From BOG-908 sp963795825 (GTDB taxonomy: Bacteria; Pseudomonadota; Alphaproteobacteria; Acetobacterales; Acetobacteraceae): a stretch of DNA of 64,000 nucleotides. The DNA lies in contig CAWCIW010000005.1 in the NCBI GenBank assembly GCA_963795825.1, positions 310,001 through 374,000 on the forward strand, given 5' to 3'. The notes under the pieces were generated by a model. The model did no database searches. It was not told where the DNA came from and was given only the letters and a program-made list of their open reading frames with translations. Positions 52,059 through 60,638 of this stretch are shown here, piece by piece. The translations under genes were made by a program, and so were the position numbers. Within the stretch, counting starts at the first letter, position 1; every line of letters begins with the position of its first letter.

Positions 52059-52811
52059 TTTCTCCTGGCAGCCGCAATGCCCCTACCCCCCGCCGCCCAA
52101 CCGATCAGCCGCGCCGCCCTACCCTGGTGGCAGGCCCGCTTCGACGCCAAGCAAGCCGAATTACGCGCGCATCCGCCCGAGCTGGTCTGGTTCGGTGACA
52201 GCATAACACAGGATTTCGAGCAGTCCGGCCCGCAGCCCTGGCGTAATTTCAAGCCGGTGTGGGACCGGTTCTATGCGCCAAGACATGCGGTAAATCTCGG
52301 GTTCAAGGGTGATGCCACGTCGCATCTGCTGTGGCGTATCGTGCACGGCGAGACGGACGGCATCCATCCGCGTTTGGCGATCATCCTGATCGGCGCGAAC
52401 AATTTCGGGCATCTGCACTGGCCGGCGCAGCCCACCCTGGTGGGCATAGAGGCGGTGATCGCCACGCTGCAGCAGCGTCTGCCGGGCACGAAATTGTTGC
52501 TGCTCGGTGTTCTGCCGAGCATACGCAATCCGTGGGTGGATGCGCAGACCCGCACGGTGAATGCCGCACTTGCGGCGCGTTTTGGCGCCGATCCTGCGGT
52601 CACGTTCCGCGACCTGTCGGCATTGTTCCTGACGGGCGGCCGCGTGGACGCCGCGCGCGTTCCTGGACCCGCATCTCACCCCGCCGGACCCGCCGCTGCA
52701 TCCGACGGCCGAGACGCAGATGCGCATGGCGGAGGCGATCGAGCCGGATGTGGCGCGCTTGATGAGGTGATGGCAGTGCTACCGTCTTTGCTTGCGAGAC
52801 GGCAGCATTGA
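52047..52811 (+). CDS. SGNH/GDSL hydrolase (acetylhydrolase-like), 3' frameshift
   Basis: Start TTG 52047 gives LATFLLAAAMPLPPAAQ, a signal peptide whose first residues come from the intergenic element; ATG 51999 in the element and ATG 52077 are alternatives. Block I WFGDSITQDF (GDS Ser), block III-type GANN and the beta-rich core are present. Near 52652 one extra base in GCCGCGCGCGTTC moves the expected C-terminus (FLDPHLTPPDPPLHPTAETQ with D-x-x-H catalytic pair, ending DVARLMR at 52770) to another frame; as read, the frame ends at 52811 with an unrelated tail. Resembles secreted platelet-activating-factor acetylhydrolase-like or lysophospholipase-type esterases. Confidence 0.78.
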   Translation: MLATFLLAAAMPLPPAAQPISRAALPWWQARFDAKQAELRAHPPELVWFGDSITQDFEQSGPQPWRNFKPVWDRFYAPRHAVNLGFKGDATSHLLWRIVHGETDGIHPRLAIILIGANNFGHLHWPAQPTLVGIEAVIATLQQRLPGTKLLLLGVLPSIRNPWVDAQTRTVNAALAARFGADPAVTFRDLSALFLTGGRVDAARVPGPASHPAGPAAASDGRDADAHGGGDRAGCGALDEVMAVLPSLLARRQH

Positions 52812-52820
52812 CGCATCCAG

Positions 52821-53001
52821 GCAAGCAAGAAAGCAGTCCTTTTTCGAGAAAAAGGACCAAAAAGCTTTTGCTCCGACGCCTGCATCAAAGCTTACGCTGG
52901 TATTGCAAGTCGATGCGGTTGCGTCGTAGCCAAATCCCCGTGCAGGCGTCACAGCAAAAGCTTTTTGCTTCTTTTTCTCGAAAAAGAAGGCTTTCTTGCT
53001 T
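52821..53001. repeat. intergenic element, full copy (GTCC left, CTTC right)
   Basis: Left arm 52821-52886 (GGCAAGCAAGAAAGCAGTCC, hairpin, AAAAAGCTTTTGC, TCCGACGCCTGC) and right arm 52941-53001 (CGTGCAGGCGTCACAGCAAA, AGCTTTTTGCTTC, T5, CTCG, A5, GAAGGC). The core carries, in reverse, GCATCGACTTGCAA. Between convergent hydrolase and amidase genes. Confidence 0.9.
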
Positions 53002-53035
53002 ACTGCCGATGACTCAGTCCCAAGACAGCTTGGTA

Positions 53036-54613
53036 TCACCTCGCCGGCCGCAACAACCCGGCATCCGCCGCCAAAACCCCCAACCCGGGACGCGCGGAGA
53101 ACCCCAGCGCCTGCTCGAACGCATAGCCGAATGCCAATATATGCGCATCCGTCCAGGCACCGCCGACGATCGACAGCCCGACAGGCAATCCGCCCACCAG
53201 CCCCATCGGCAACGACAGATGCGGATAGCCGGCAACCGCCGGCAGCGTGCTGGTCTGGCCGCTCGAGTGATCCCCGTCGACCGTATCGACAACCCAGGCC
53301 GGCCCGGCGGTGGGCGCCACCAGCGCATCGAGCTTGCCATCGGCCAGCATGCGGTCGATGCCTTCCACCCCAGCCATGCGCAGGGATTTCGCCCGCGCCG
53401 CCACATAGGCCGGATCGTCCAGTCCGCGCGTGGCCTCCGCCTTTTCGAACAGCTCTTGTCCGAACAAGCCAAGTTCGCGATCCGCATGCGCCCGGTTGAA
53501 CGCGATCAGGTCCGCCAGATTGCGCGCACCGACCGCAGCCGGCGCCTTTGCCAGATACGCCGCCAGGTCCGCTTTCAGATCGGTCAGCAACACGATCTGC
53601 TCGGCGTCGCCTATCGCGTCCGCCGCACCAGGCCCGCCGGGCATCGCGTCGATCTCCACCAGCGTGGCGCCGCATCTGCGCAGCACGTCCAGCGCATGGG
53701 CGAACACCGCATCCGTCTCCGGATGGAATCCCGCCTCGAACCGCATCACGCCGATACGCTTGCCGCGCAGCGCATCGGCCGACAGCCCGGCCGCATAATC
53801 CACCTTGTGCGTATCGGCCGCCGCAGTAGCCGGATCGGCCGCATCGCTACCGGCAATCACGCTTAGCAGGACGGCAACATCACGCACGCTGCCCGCCATC
53901 GGCCCGGCGGTATCCTGGCTGTGCGACAGCGGCACGATGTTGTGGCGCGACACCAACCCCAGCGTTGGCTTCAATCCCACAATACCGTTTACCGACGCCG
54001 GGCACGTCACCGAACCATCGGTCTCCGTGCCGATCGCGGCCGCCGCCAGCCTTGCTGCCACCGCCGCCCCGCTGCCCGAACTCGATCCGCATGCAGAGCG
54101 GTCGAGCGACCACGGATTACGTGTGAGCCCGCCCACGCCGCTCCACCCGCTCACCGAACGCGAACCGCGCATGTTCGCCCATTCGCTCAGATTCGTCTTG
54201 CCGAGTATCACCGCGCCGGCTGCCCGCAACCGCGCCACCAGCGTGGCGTCGCGCCGCGTCACATTCGCCGCCAGCGCCAAGGATCCAGCCGTGGTCGGCA
54301 AATCTCCCAAACTCTCGATATTGTCCTTCAACAGGATCGGCACGCCGTGCAGCATTCCGCGCACGCCGTGCGCGCGGCGTTCCGCGTCGAGCGCGCGCGC
54401 GTCGGCCAGCGCCTGGCTGTTCACCGCGAGCACCGCCTGCAGCGTCGGCCCTGCCTGGTCCACCACCGCGATCCTGTCGAGATAGCGTTGCACAAGCTGC
54501 TCGGAGGTCATCCGGCCGGCCGTCATTTCGGCCTGCAGCTCGCCTATCGTGGCGCTCATCGCCGGCCGCCACGCGAAACAGCATAAAAGCAGGAATGCAT
54601 GCGGGATTCTCAT
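53036..54613 (-). CDS. amidase-signature family hydrolase, exported
   Basis: 525 residues. Signal peptide (IPHAFLLLCCFAWRPAMSA). Ser-cisSer-Lys triad: Lys 96 in ILLKDNIES, Ser cluster 177-181 in SACGSSSGSGAAVA, nucleophile Ser 201 in TETDGSVTCPASVNGIVGLKPT. The C-terminal part (DALVAPTAGPAW ... AVAGYPHLSLPMG) completes the fold. Family members cleave amides, esters or peptide-like bonds; the substrate is unknown. The ATG overlaps the TGA of the preceding glycosyltransferase (ATGA), which indicates coupled expression. Confidence 0.92.
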   Translation of the reverse strand: MRIPHAFLLLCCFAWRPAMSATIGELQAEMTAGRMTSEQLVQRYLDRIAVVDQAGPTLQAVLAVNSQALADARALDAERRAHGVRGMLHGVPILLKDNIESLGDLPTTAGSLALAANVTRRDATLVARLRAAGAVILGKTNLSEWANMRGSRSVSGWSGVGGLTRNPWSLDRSACGSSSGSGAAVAARLAAAAIGTETDGSVTCPASVNGIVGLKPTLGLVSRHNIVPLSHSQDTAGPMAGSVRDVAVLLSVIAGSDAADPATAAADTHKVDYAAGLSADALRGKRIGVMRFEAGFHPETDAVFAHALDVLRRCGATLVEIDAMPGGPGAADAIGDAEQIVLLTDLKADLAAYLAKAPAAVGARNLADLIAFNRAHADRELGLFGQELFEKAEATRGLDDPAYVAARAKSLRMAGVEGIDRMLADGKLDALVAPTAGPAWVVDTVDGDHSSGQTSTLPAVAGYPHLSLPMGLVGGLPVGLSIVGGAWTDAHILAFGYAFEQALGFSARPGLGVLAADAGLLRPAR

Positions 54614-56601
54614 TGATTTGCCATGTCCAGGATATCGCGAAAATACGTCACATCCGCCGGCTCGTCAGGGGCCGGCGCGCGCGCCAGGAAGTCCGCCCGC
54701 GCGCGCGCAATCTGGCGCGCGAAATCGGCCTTGATCGCCGCCTCGCACGCTGCCACGCCGGGCAGCGCCCGCAATTTCGAGAGCGCGCCTGCATGGCCCG
54801 GCGCGCAAGCGAGTATTCGCCGGTCCTCCACCAGCCGCTCCGGCTGGGCCAGGTTGAGAAAGGTTTTGCAGACGAAATTCAGGTACCATGCGCGCTGGCC
54901 GTCGTCGGACCAGCTCGCGCGGCCGCGCGCCCATTTCCACAGCGCCTCGTCTGCCGTGCGCAGGATGTAATGGTTGATCCAGGCCTGCGTCGCCAGCGGG
55001 GCGGCGGAGAAAGCCGGCAGCCGGTCGTGCACGTCGCGGTGATGGTGCACGGCGCCGCCCTGCGAGCGGTAATCGAACGGCGCGCCCAGCACCGCAAACG
55101 GGTAATGCGGCTGCGCATTCCAAAATAGTTGTGGGCGAAACAGCGACTTCACGTGCTGGTTCACATCGCGGTCGCGCCGCACGAAACGCTGCAGGCTCGA
55201 TTGGTCGTGCCACGCCTCGCCCGGCAATGCCGCGAACAGCAGCCAGCTCAGCGCGATCGCATCCACCGGCTGGGTCTCCTGCAGCGCCAGGAAATCGCCC
55301 AGCGAGGCGAACATCGTGGCGTCGAGTGCGAGATATTCGTCGAGATCCAGTACCGCCATCCAGCGATAATCCAGTATCTCCGGCAGCATCCCGAGCGCGT
55401 GCGCATAGGCTTTCACCTGCGGCCCCAGGCGCGGCCCGCGCGCATTGCGTATCCAGGTGATCGCACCGTGCTGTGCAAGCAATTCCAGCAGCGCGTCCGA
55501 ACCGTCGCTGTTCTCGTTGCTGTAGACGAAGGAGTGTTCGAAGCCGAGCGCCTGGTGATAGGACAGCCAGTCGAGCAAATAGGGCCCCTCGTTGCGCACG
55601 GTGGTCAGCAGGCAGGCGCCGCGCCGCGGCAACACCGCGCTGCGCGCAAGGCCGGTCAGCACCAGGCCGAGCGGCAGATTGGCCTCCGCGCCGCTGTGGC
55701 GCAGCAGATCCTCGTCGGAAGCCGGCGATTGCACGATGCCGGGCGGCGGCACCGGGGCGCGGGTCTCATGCCAGTCCCGCAGCGCCGGCAGGATCGTGCG
55801 CAGCCAGGCATCTCCCGGCAGCAAACCCTGCAGCAGCGCCAGTTCGTCAGGCCGCTCGAGCAGCCGGCGTCCCAATTCGGCCAGGTCGGCGCGCGGCAAC
55901 AGGCGGAGCACCGCTTCGGCCAGAGCCGGCCGCAGCCGCCCGTCGCGCAGCCGATCGAGCACCGCCAGCAGGCCGCACCCTGCCGCCGCGGCGAACTCTC
56001 CGGCGGCGATACGCGCCTCCGCCGGCACAGCGTCGGCCGCCAGCGGCGCCAGGCCGAACGCCGCATCCATCGTGGACCCGCCGGCATCGAAGCGCAGGGT
56101 CGGCGCGGCGGCCCCGCCAGCGGCCGGCGGGTCGCCCTGCGGCACGTGGCGCGCGAGAAAGCCGAAGCCGTCGAACGCCAGCGGATCGCGCAGCCGCACC
56201 ACACCCACCGTGTCGGTCGGCAAAATACGCACGCCCTGCGCCGCGCCGGCCGGCACCGCGGGCCAGACCGCGAAGGCTCCGAGCCCTGGCGCCAGCAGCA
56301 ACCCCATCCGCCCCTTGAGCGCGGCGGTCGTGGCGAGCAGCATCGCCGCCGCCTTGCCCTCGCCCAGCAACAGCCAGTCCGGCCCGGCCTGCACGAAGCG
56401 ACCGTCGGACGCTACCAGATGGTAGAACACCAGATCGGCCGGCACCGTCGCCGCGGCGCGTGGGGCGCGCGCCGGCGTCGGGAACAGCGACACAGGCGCA
56501 GGGCTAGGCGCCGGCGCAAGCGCATCGGCTGCCGGGCCTGGCCGGCCGAACAGGCGGGCCAGCCTGCCGGCCAGGCCCGGGCGAGAGGTGGGTGCGCTCA
56601 T
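54610..56601 (-). CDS. large glycosyltransferase family 2/92-like protein
   Basis: 663 residues from ATG 56601. The first 330 residues are a Pro/Ala-rich, then beta-rich region without recognisable motif. The C-terminal domain, from about 330, begins LLTTVRNEGPYLLDWLSYHQALGF and has FVYSNENSDGSDALLELL and the DxD-type metal motif MAVLDLDEYLA (Asp 419 and Asp 421), matching the GT92/Glyco_tranf_2_4 family (glycan extension by DUF23-like enzymes). The long frame to 56724 is not used. It is divergent from mazG, with amidase as its coupled partner. Confidence 0.8.
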   Translation of the reverse strand: MSAPTSRPGLAGRLARLFGRPGPAADALAPAPSPAPVSLFPTPARAPRAAATVPADLVFYHLVASDGRFVQAGPDWLLLGEGKAAAMLLATTAALKGRMGLLLAPGLGAFAVWPAVPAGAAQGVRILPTDTVGVVRLRDPLAFDGFGFLARHVPQGDPPAAGGAAAPTLRFDAGGSTMDAAFGLAPLAADAVPAEARIAAGEFAAAAGCGLLAVLDRLRDGRLRPALAEAVLRLLPRADLAELGRRLLERPDELALLQGLLPGDAWLRTILPALRDWHETRAPVPPPGIVQSPASDEDLLRHSGAEANLPLGLVLTGLARSAVLPRRGACLLTTVRNEGPYLLDWLSYHQALGFEHSFVYSNENSDGSDALLELLAQHGAITWIRNARGPRLGPQVKAYAHALGMLPEILDYRWMAVLDLDEYLALDATMFASLGDFLALQETQPVDAIALSWLLFAALPGEAWHDQSSLQRFVRRDRDVNQHVKSLFRPQLFWNAQPHYPFAVLGAPFDYRSQGGAVHHHRDVHDRLPAFSAAPLATQAWINHYILRTADEALWKWARGRASWSDDGQRAWYLNFVCKTFLNLAQPERLVEDRRILACAPGHAGALSKLRALPGVAACEAAIKADFARQIARARADFLARAPAPDEPADVTYFRDILDMANQ

Positions 56602-56722
56602 GTGCCGGCAGGCTAGCGGCGCCGCACCGCAAGGCAAGCCGTCCCCTTCCAAAGCAAAGCAGAAAACGCCAGACACCACCCGGCCGCGAGGTTTTGCGCC
56701 TTGTCGCGCCCAAAGGATGGCC

Positions 56723-57520
56723 ATGCCAGACGCTCAGACGGAACTGACCCGACTTCTGGCAATCATGGCCCGGCTGCGGGACCCGGAAACCGGCTGCCCG
56801 TGGGACCAGGCGCAGGATTTCGCCACCATCGCGCCCTACACGATCGAGGAGGCCTACGAGGTCGCCGACGCGATCGCGCGGCACGATATGGCGGCATTGC
56901 CCGACGAACTCGGCGACCTGCTGTTCCAGGTCGTCTATCACGCGCGCCTGGGCGAGGAGGCCGGCCGCTTCACCTTCGCCGACATCGCCCGCGCCATCGC
57001 CGACAAGATGGTCCGCCGGCACCCGCATGTGTTCGGCGACGCGGCCGCCCGCCAGGCCGCCGCCCATAGTGACCTCTGGGAGGCGCAAAAGGCCGGCGAG
57101 CGCCGGGCTCGCGAGGAGCACGGTGCGCTCGCCGGCATACCTGTTGGACTGCCCGCCCTCACCCGCGCGGAAAAGCTCTCCAAACGCGCCGCCCGCGTGG
57201 GGTTCGACTGGCCGGACATCGACGCCGTGTTCGACAAGCTGGCCGAGGAGACCGCCGAACTGCGCGCCGAGCTCCCCGGCGCCGACCACGCCCGGCTCGC
57301 CGACGAGCTGGGCGACATGCTGTTCGTGCTGGCCAACCTCGCCCGCAAGCTCGATCTCGACCCAGAGACCTGCCTGCGCGCCGCCAACGACAAATTCGCC
57401 CGTCGCTTCAACGCGGTGGAACACGCGCTGGCCGCCGAAGGCCGCACGCCCGCCGAAGCCGGCCTGGCCGACATGGAAGCCGCGTGGCAGGCCGCCAAGG
57501 CCGCCGAGCGCGCGCCATGA
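56723..57520 (+). CDS. mazG: nucleoside triphosphate pyrophosphohydrolase MazG
   Basis: 265 residues from ATG 56723, chosen because AAAGGA lies five bases upstream; ATG 56717 is also in frame. Two MazG repeats: residues about 5-115 (LLAIMARLRDPETGCPWDQAQDFATIAPYTIEEAYEVADAI, DELGDLLFQVVYHARL) and about 160-260 (DKLAEETAELRAEL, DELGDMLFVLANLARKLDLDPE). The ExxE...ExxD metal motif is present in each. Hydrolyses NTPs to NMPs. Its stop overlaps the next gene's start (ATGA). Confidence 0.95.
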   Translation: MPDAQTELTRLLAIMARLRDPETGCPWDQAQDFATIAPYTIEEAYEVADAIARHDMAALPDELGDLLFQVVYHARLGEEAGRFTFADIARAIADKMVRRHPHVFGDAAARQAAAHSDLWEAQKAGERRAREEHGALAGIPVGLPALTRAEKLSKRAARVGFDWPDIDAVFDKLAEETAELRAELPGADHARLADELGDMLFVLANLARKLDLDPETCLRAANDKFARRFNAVEHALAAEGRTPAEAGLADMEAAWQAAKAAERAP

Positions 57521-58401
57521 CCCCGTTCGCCGGCCTCGTCGCCTTCCCGATCACGCCGGCCGACACGCAGGGCGAGGTGGACACCGTGTCGCTCGGCCGC
57601 ATCCTGGCGCCGTTGATCGACGCCGCGCCCGACGCGATCTGCGTGCTCGGCAGCACCGGCACCTACGCCTATCTCGACCGCGCGCAGCGCCGCCGCACGG
57701 TGGCGCACGCAACCGCCCAATCCGCCGGGCGCGTGCCGATCCTCGCCGGCATCGGCGCCCTGCGCACCGACCATGCGATCCAGTATGGCCAGGATGCGCA
57801 GTCCGCCGGTGCGGCCGGCGTGCTGCTCGCACCGATGTCCTACACGCGGCTCACCGATGACGAGGTCTTCGCCCATTTCGCCGCCGTCGCCGCCGCGCTC
57901 AGCGTGCCAATCTGCATCTATAACAACCCCGGCACCACCGGCTTCAGTTTCACGCCGGCGCTCCTGCGGCGCCTGGTGCGCCTGCCCAACATCGCAGCGA
58001 TCAAAACCCCCGCGCTGGCCATCGATCCGGCCGCCGAACACCAGGCCTGGCGCGCGGCCGCCCCGCCCGGCTTCTCGCTCGGCTACAGCGTGGACTGGCA
58101 TGCGGCATCCGCTTTGCGCGCCGGCGGGCAGGCCTGGTACAGCGTCGCCGCCGGCCTGTTCCCGCTGGCCTGCAAGGCCCTCACGGCCGCCGCACTCTCC
58201 GGCGATGCGGCAGCCAGCCACGCGCATAATGCCAGGCTGCAGCCGTTATGGGAGCTGTTCGTCGCCCATAGCAGCCTGCGGGTGGTCTATGCGGCCGCGC
58301 AGGTACTCGGGCGCATATCGTGCGCGCCGCCGCTGCCTGTTCTGCCGGTCTCGGCCTGCGTGCGACGGCAAGTGGCGGAGGTGGTCCGCGATCTCGCGTG
58401 A
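57517..58401 (+). CDS. dihydrodipicolinate synthase/N-acetylneuraminate lyase-family aldolase
   Basis: 294 residues. TIM-barrel class I aldolase. GLVAFPITPA, LGSTGTYAYLDRAQR (Ser/Thr pocket), APMSYTRLTDDEV, IYNNPGTTGF and the Schiff-base region PNIAAIKTPALA (Lys after AAI) are conserved. The tyrosine at the GTYAYL/YNNP positions matches the catalytic Tyr. The exact reaction cannot be told, because DapA, NanA and KDG-type members share these motifs. Start is translationally coupled to mazG. Confidence 0.88.
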   Translation: MTPFAGLVAFPITPADTQGEVDTVSLGRILAPLIDAAPDAICVLGSTGTYAYLDRAQRRRTVAHATAQSAGRVPILAGIGALRTDHAIQYGQDAQSAGAAGVLLAPMSYTRLTDDEVFAHFAAVAAALSVPICIYNNPGTTGFSFTPALLRRLVRLPNIAAIKTPALAIDPAAEHQAWRAAAPPGFSLGYSVDWHAASALRAGGQAWYSVAAGLFPLACKALTAAALSGDAAASHAHNARLQPLWELFVAHSSLRVVYAAAQVLGRISCAPPLPVLPVSACVRRQVAEVVRDLA

Positions 58402-58486
58402 GCCGGGCTGCCTCGCATTGCAACCGCGCGGCTAATCTTGGTAGCTCAGGCCGTTCACTCCAGATCCAGCCAAAGGCGCACCTACC

Positions 58487-58795
58487 ATGATACATGTTGT
58501 TGCCATCGTCACCGCCCATCCCGGCCAGCGCGACGCCGTGCTGGCGGCGTTTCGCGAGAACATGCCGGCGGTCCATGCCGAGCAGGGCTGCATCGAATAT
58601 CAGCCCGCCACCGACACGCCAGATATCGGGCCGTTCCAGGCGCAGATCGGCGCGGATTCGTTCGTGGTGCTGGAGAAGTGGGAGAGCAAGGAAGCGCTGA
58701 TGGCGCATGCCGGCGCGCCCCACATGGTCGCGTATGGCCGCCGCGTGAAGGATATGCTGGCGAGCCGCGTGATACACGTGCTGTCGCCGGCTTAG
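58487..58795 (+). CDS. antibiotic biosynthesis monooxygenase (ABM) domain protein
   Basis: 102 residues. Single ABM ferredoxin-like beta-alpha-beta fold: MIHVVAIVTAHPGQRDAVLAAF, EQGCIEYQPATDTP, FVVLEKWESKEALMAHAGAPH and the C-terminal strand VIHVLSPA. Such dimers bind quinones or haem-like substrates (YgiN type). AAAGG precedes the ATG. It ends 19 bp before a palindromic element. Confidence 0.9.
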   Translation: MIHVVAIVTAHPGQRDAVLAAFRENMPAVHAEQGCIEYQPATDTPDIGPFQAQIGADSFVVLEKWESKEALMAHAGAPHMVAYGRRVKDMLASRVIHVLSPA

Positions 58796-58813
58796 GCCTG
58801 GTGTTTACCGATT

Positions 58814-58865
58814 AAGCAAGAAAGTAGTCCTTTTTCTCGAAAAAGGACTACTTTCTTTCTTGCCT
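58814..58865. repeat. collapsed element: 18-bp perfect palindromic hairpin, TAGT variant
   Basis: Stem 58818-58835 pairs with 58840-58857 around loop CTCG. The left side reads AAGAAAGTAGTCC and the right side GGACTACTTTCTT, so the AGTAGTCC variant seen alone at 43228 occurs here on both sides and still pairs. Between the ABM and small Ser/Ala-rich genes. Confidence 0.9.
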
Positions 58866-58955
58866 ACGCAACCAGCCTACATTGCCGACGCCCGATTAAC
58901 CCGATCCTAAGCAATACGCGCGACTATCCGCTCCACACCGAGGAGCAAATCACCT

Positions 58956-59165
58956 ATGGCCATCTCCAGCATCACCTCCAGCCCGGTCGCTTACCGTACG
59001 CCGTCGCCGCCGCCTGCCGCGCAGCAATCCATCACCCCGCAGCAGACGGGCCGTACGCATCATCACGGCGGCAACAAGGGTGCCAACCTGCTCACAGCAT
59101 CTGCATCGGCCGCGCAATCCACGGCAAGCTCTGCAGCCGGCAGTCTGCTTGATACACTCGTCTAG
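58956..59165 (+). CDS. small Ser/Ala/Pro-rich protein, unknown
   Basis: 69 residues. MAISSITSSPVAYRTPSPPPAAQ, a His/Gly patch (THHHGGNKG) and an Ala/Ser-rich tail ending SLLDTLV. GAGGAG stands about 11 bases before the ATG. No family is recognised; low complexity suggests a disordered, perhaps secreted or coat-like peptide. It stands between a palindromic element and the gene-poor region. Confidence 0.5.
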   Translation: MAISSITSSPVAYRTPSPPPAAQQSITPQQTGRTHHHGGNKGANLLTASASAAQSTASSAAGSLLDTLV

Positions 59166-60638
59166 CACCGCCACAGGAAAATCCGCGCCGTGCCCAAAAG
59201 GGCGATGCCGCACCAGTTTCAGCAGCCCGCGCAGCACCGCCGGACGATCACGAAAACTACATTCGTCGCTTCACGGCTTGCAATGCGAGATGACACCCGC
59301 TGAGTGGATGCTGCCATGCGCGGCTTATATCCGGCCTGAAAGACTGCTCGTTAGCGCAGATGTCGTGACGTGGCCGGTAATCCCGTATGGGATCCAGATT
59401 GACGATTGCGTAGTCGTCAACAGCTTTCGTGAAATCGCCTGGGTGCCCGCTTGATACTGTGTCGTTAGCGTTCCACCAGCGTTCTCGTATTGCTTGCTTC
59501 ACTAGGTCAGTGCCGCAAATTACGGATATCGTGGCGCTCGCCTGCGCGTTTGTCGTTGGCGTCGAGCAGGGTCGCTGGCGCTGCCCAGAAGTAGCGGCGT
59601 TTGTATAATGAAAGTCGTGTAGTCGCAGCCGATTACCGCGTGTAGGCGTGACGTATCGTGATGCACACCGGCCTCCACACGCTGCCGTAATAAGCAGTCC
59701 GCCCTAATGTCGGTTGTCCGCAACCGTTTTAGATATAGCGCTGTCCTCTTCGTTCGTGCGGTAGGACGCGCGCTCATCGTTCCTCTGGCCAACACAGTCA
59801 ATTCATACTCGCGCGGACCGAATACGACAGATCTTGTTTTGTCGCTGTTGAATGTGGATCGTCGATGAAGAGACGAGGCATCGGGCGCGGGCTTTTCGCC
59901 AAATGGTGAGAGCGCAATTAGAAAAGTCGGCCGGTCCATTTTGGTGTAGCTGTCTTGCACCCATAAATTCGACGAAAACTGCCGGTCAGCTGGCTATGAA
60001 ATTGAAACAGCCGCAATTCTGCTGACCGGGACGAGGGTCCAAACTTATCATCAATGTCGATGTCCATGTCGTCGCGATATCTACCCACCGACACGTACAG
60101 GCGCAGCGGTAACACGTCGTCTACTAATATGTCGTCACCGACACGATCCGCTTAGGCGTGGCACTTTCAGGAGCTGAGTGTCTCAGCGCATTGGAGATCA
60201 TGGTAGGATCGGTTAAGAGCACCCGAATCGGATAGTGATCGGGGTTAGCCGTCGTATCGTTTCCTGCATCACACGCGATCTAATCCCGCTTGCATCTTGG
60301 CACCAGCGTTTACCGATTGCGGAAACGATGGGTATCTTCGCCAACCGCAAGAGATAAAATTCGCTCGCAGCGCTATTCCCGGATCGTAGCAGCACGAGCC
60401 GCCGGGGAAGTTCTGCCGAAATACCAATTCGAAAACCCTCGCGTACATCTTCGGTAGCGCGACACGGTCATGCCCCCGCCTTAACCTTAAGTCGGTACAG
60501 TCACGATTTTGCCGGCAAAGAACACGTAAACCAGCAGGCATTAAACCTTCAGCAATCCTGCCCTGCCATTCTCCACGGCGAAGTGGTCGTCCAAACACGC
60601 GGCCTCGCAATTATCCGCTGGCACAGGAAACACCAAAT
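59166..60638. other. gene-poor, lower-GC region upstream of giant repetitive gene
   Basis: About 1.47 kb with no convincing gene; the short frames on both strands lack ribosome binding sites, familiar motifs and the GC-rich third positions seen around it. GC is visibly lower than elsewhere. It holds an inverted repeat CCGGTCAGC (59982-59990) and GCTGACCGG (60021-60029) with a 30-nt loop. It may be decayed DNA, or a long promoter and leader for the gene at 60639. Confidence 0.5.

Noticed and set aside
3786..58865. The repeated hairpins as simple Rho-independent terminators
   Set aside because: The stems are not followed by a T-tract on either strand (they are followed by CAAAAAGC or TGCTTTC), unlike the true terminator at 31012-31043; one copy lies in a divergent promoter region. 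They may still affect transcript ends.
3786..58865. Short proteins such as frames reading EQKLFGPFSRKRTAF or KAFWSFFSKKDC
   Set aside because: These are translations of the intergenic elements in different frames. They recur only because the DNA repeats.
59520..59960. Minus-strand ORF of 146 residues in the gene-poor region
   Set aside because: No ribosome binding site, no motif, composition unlike coding DNA of this genome.
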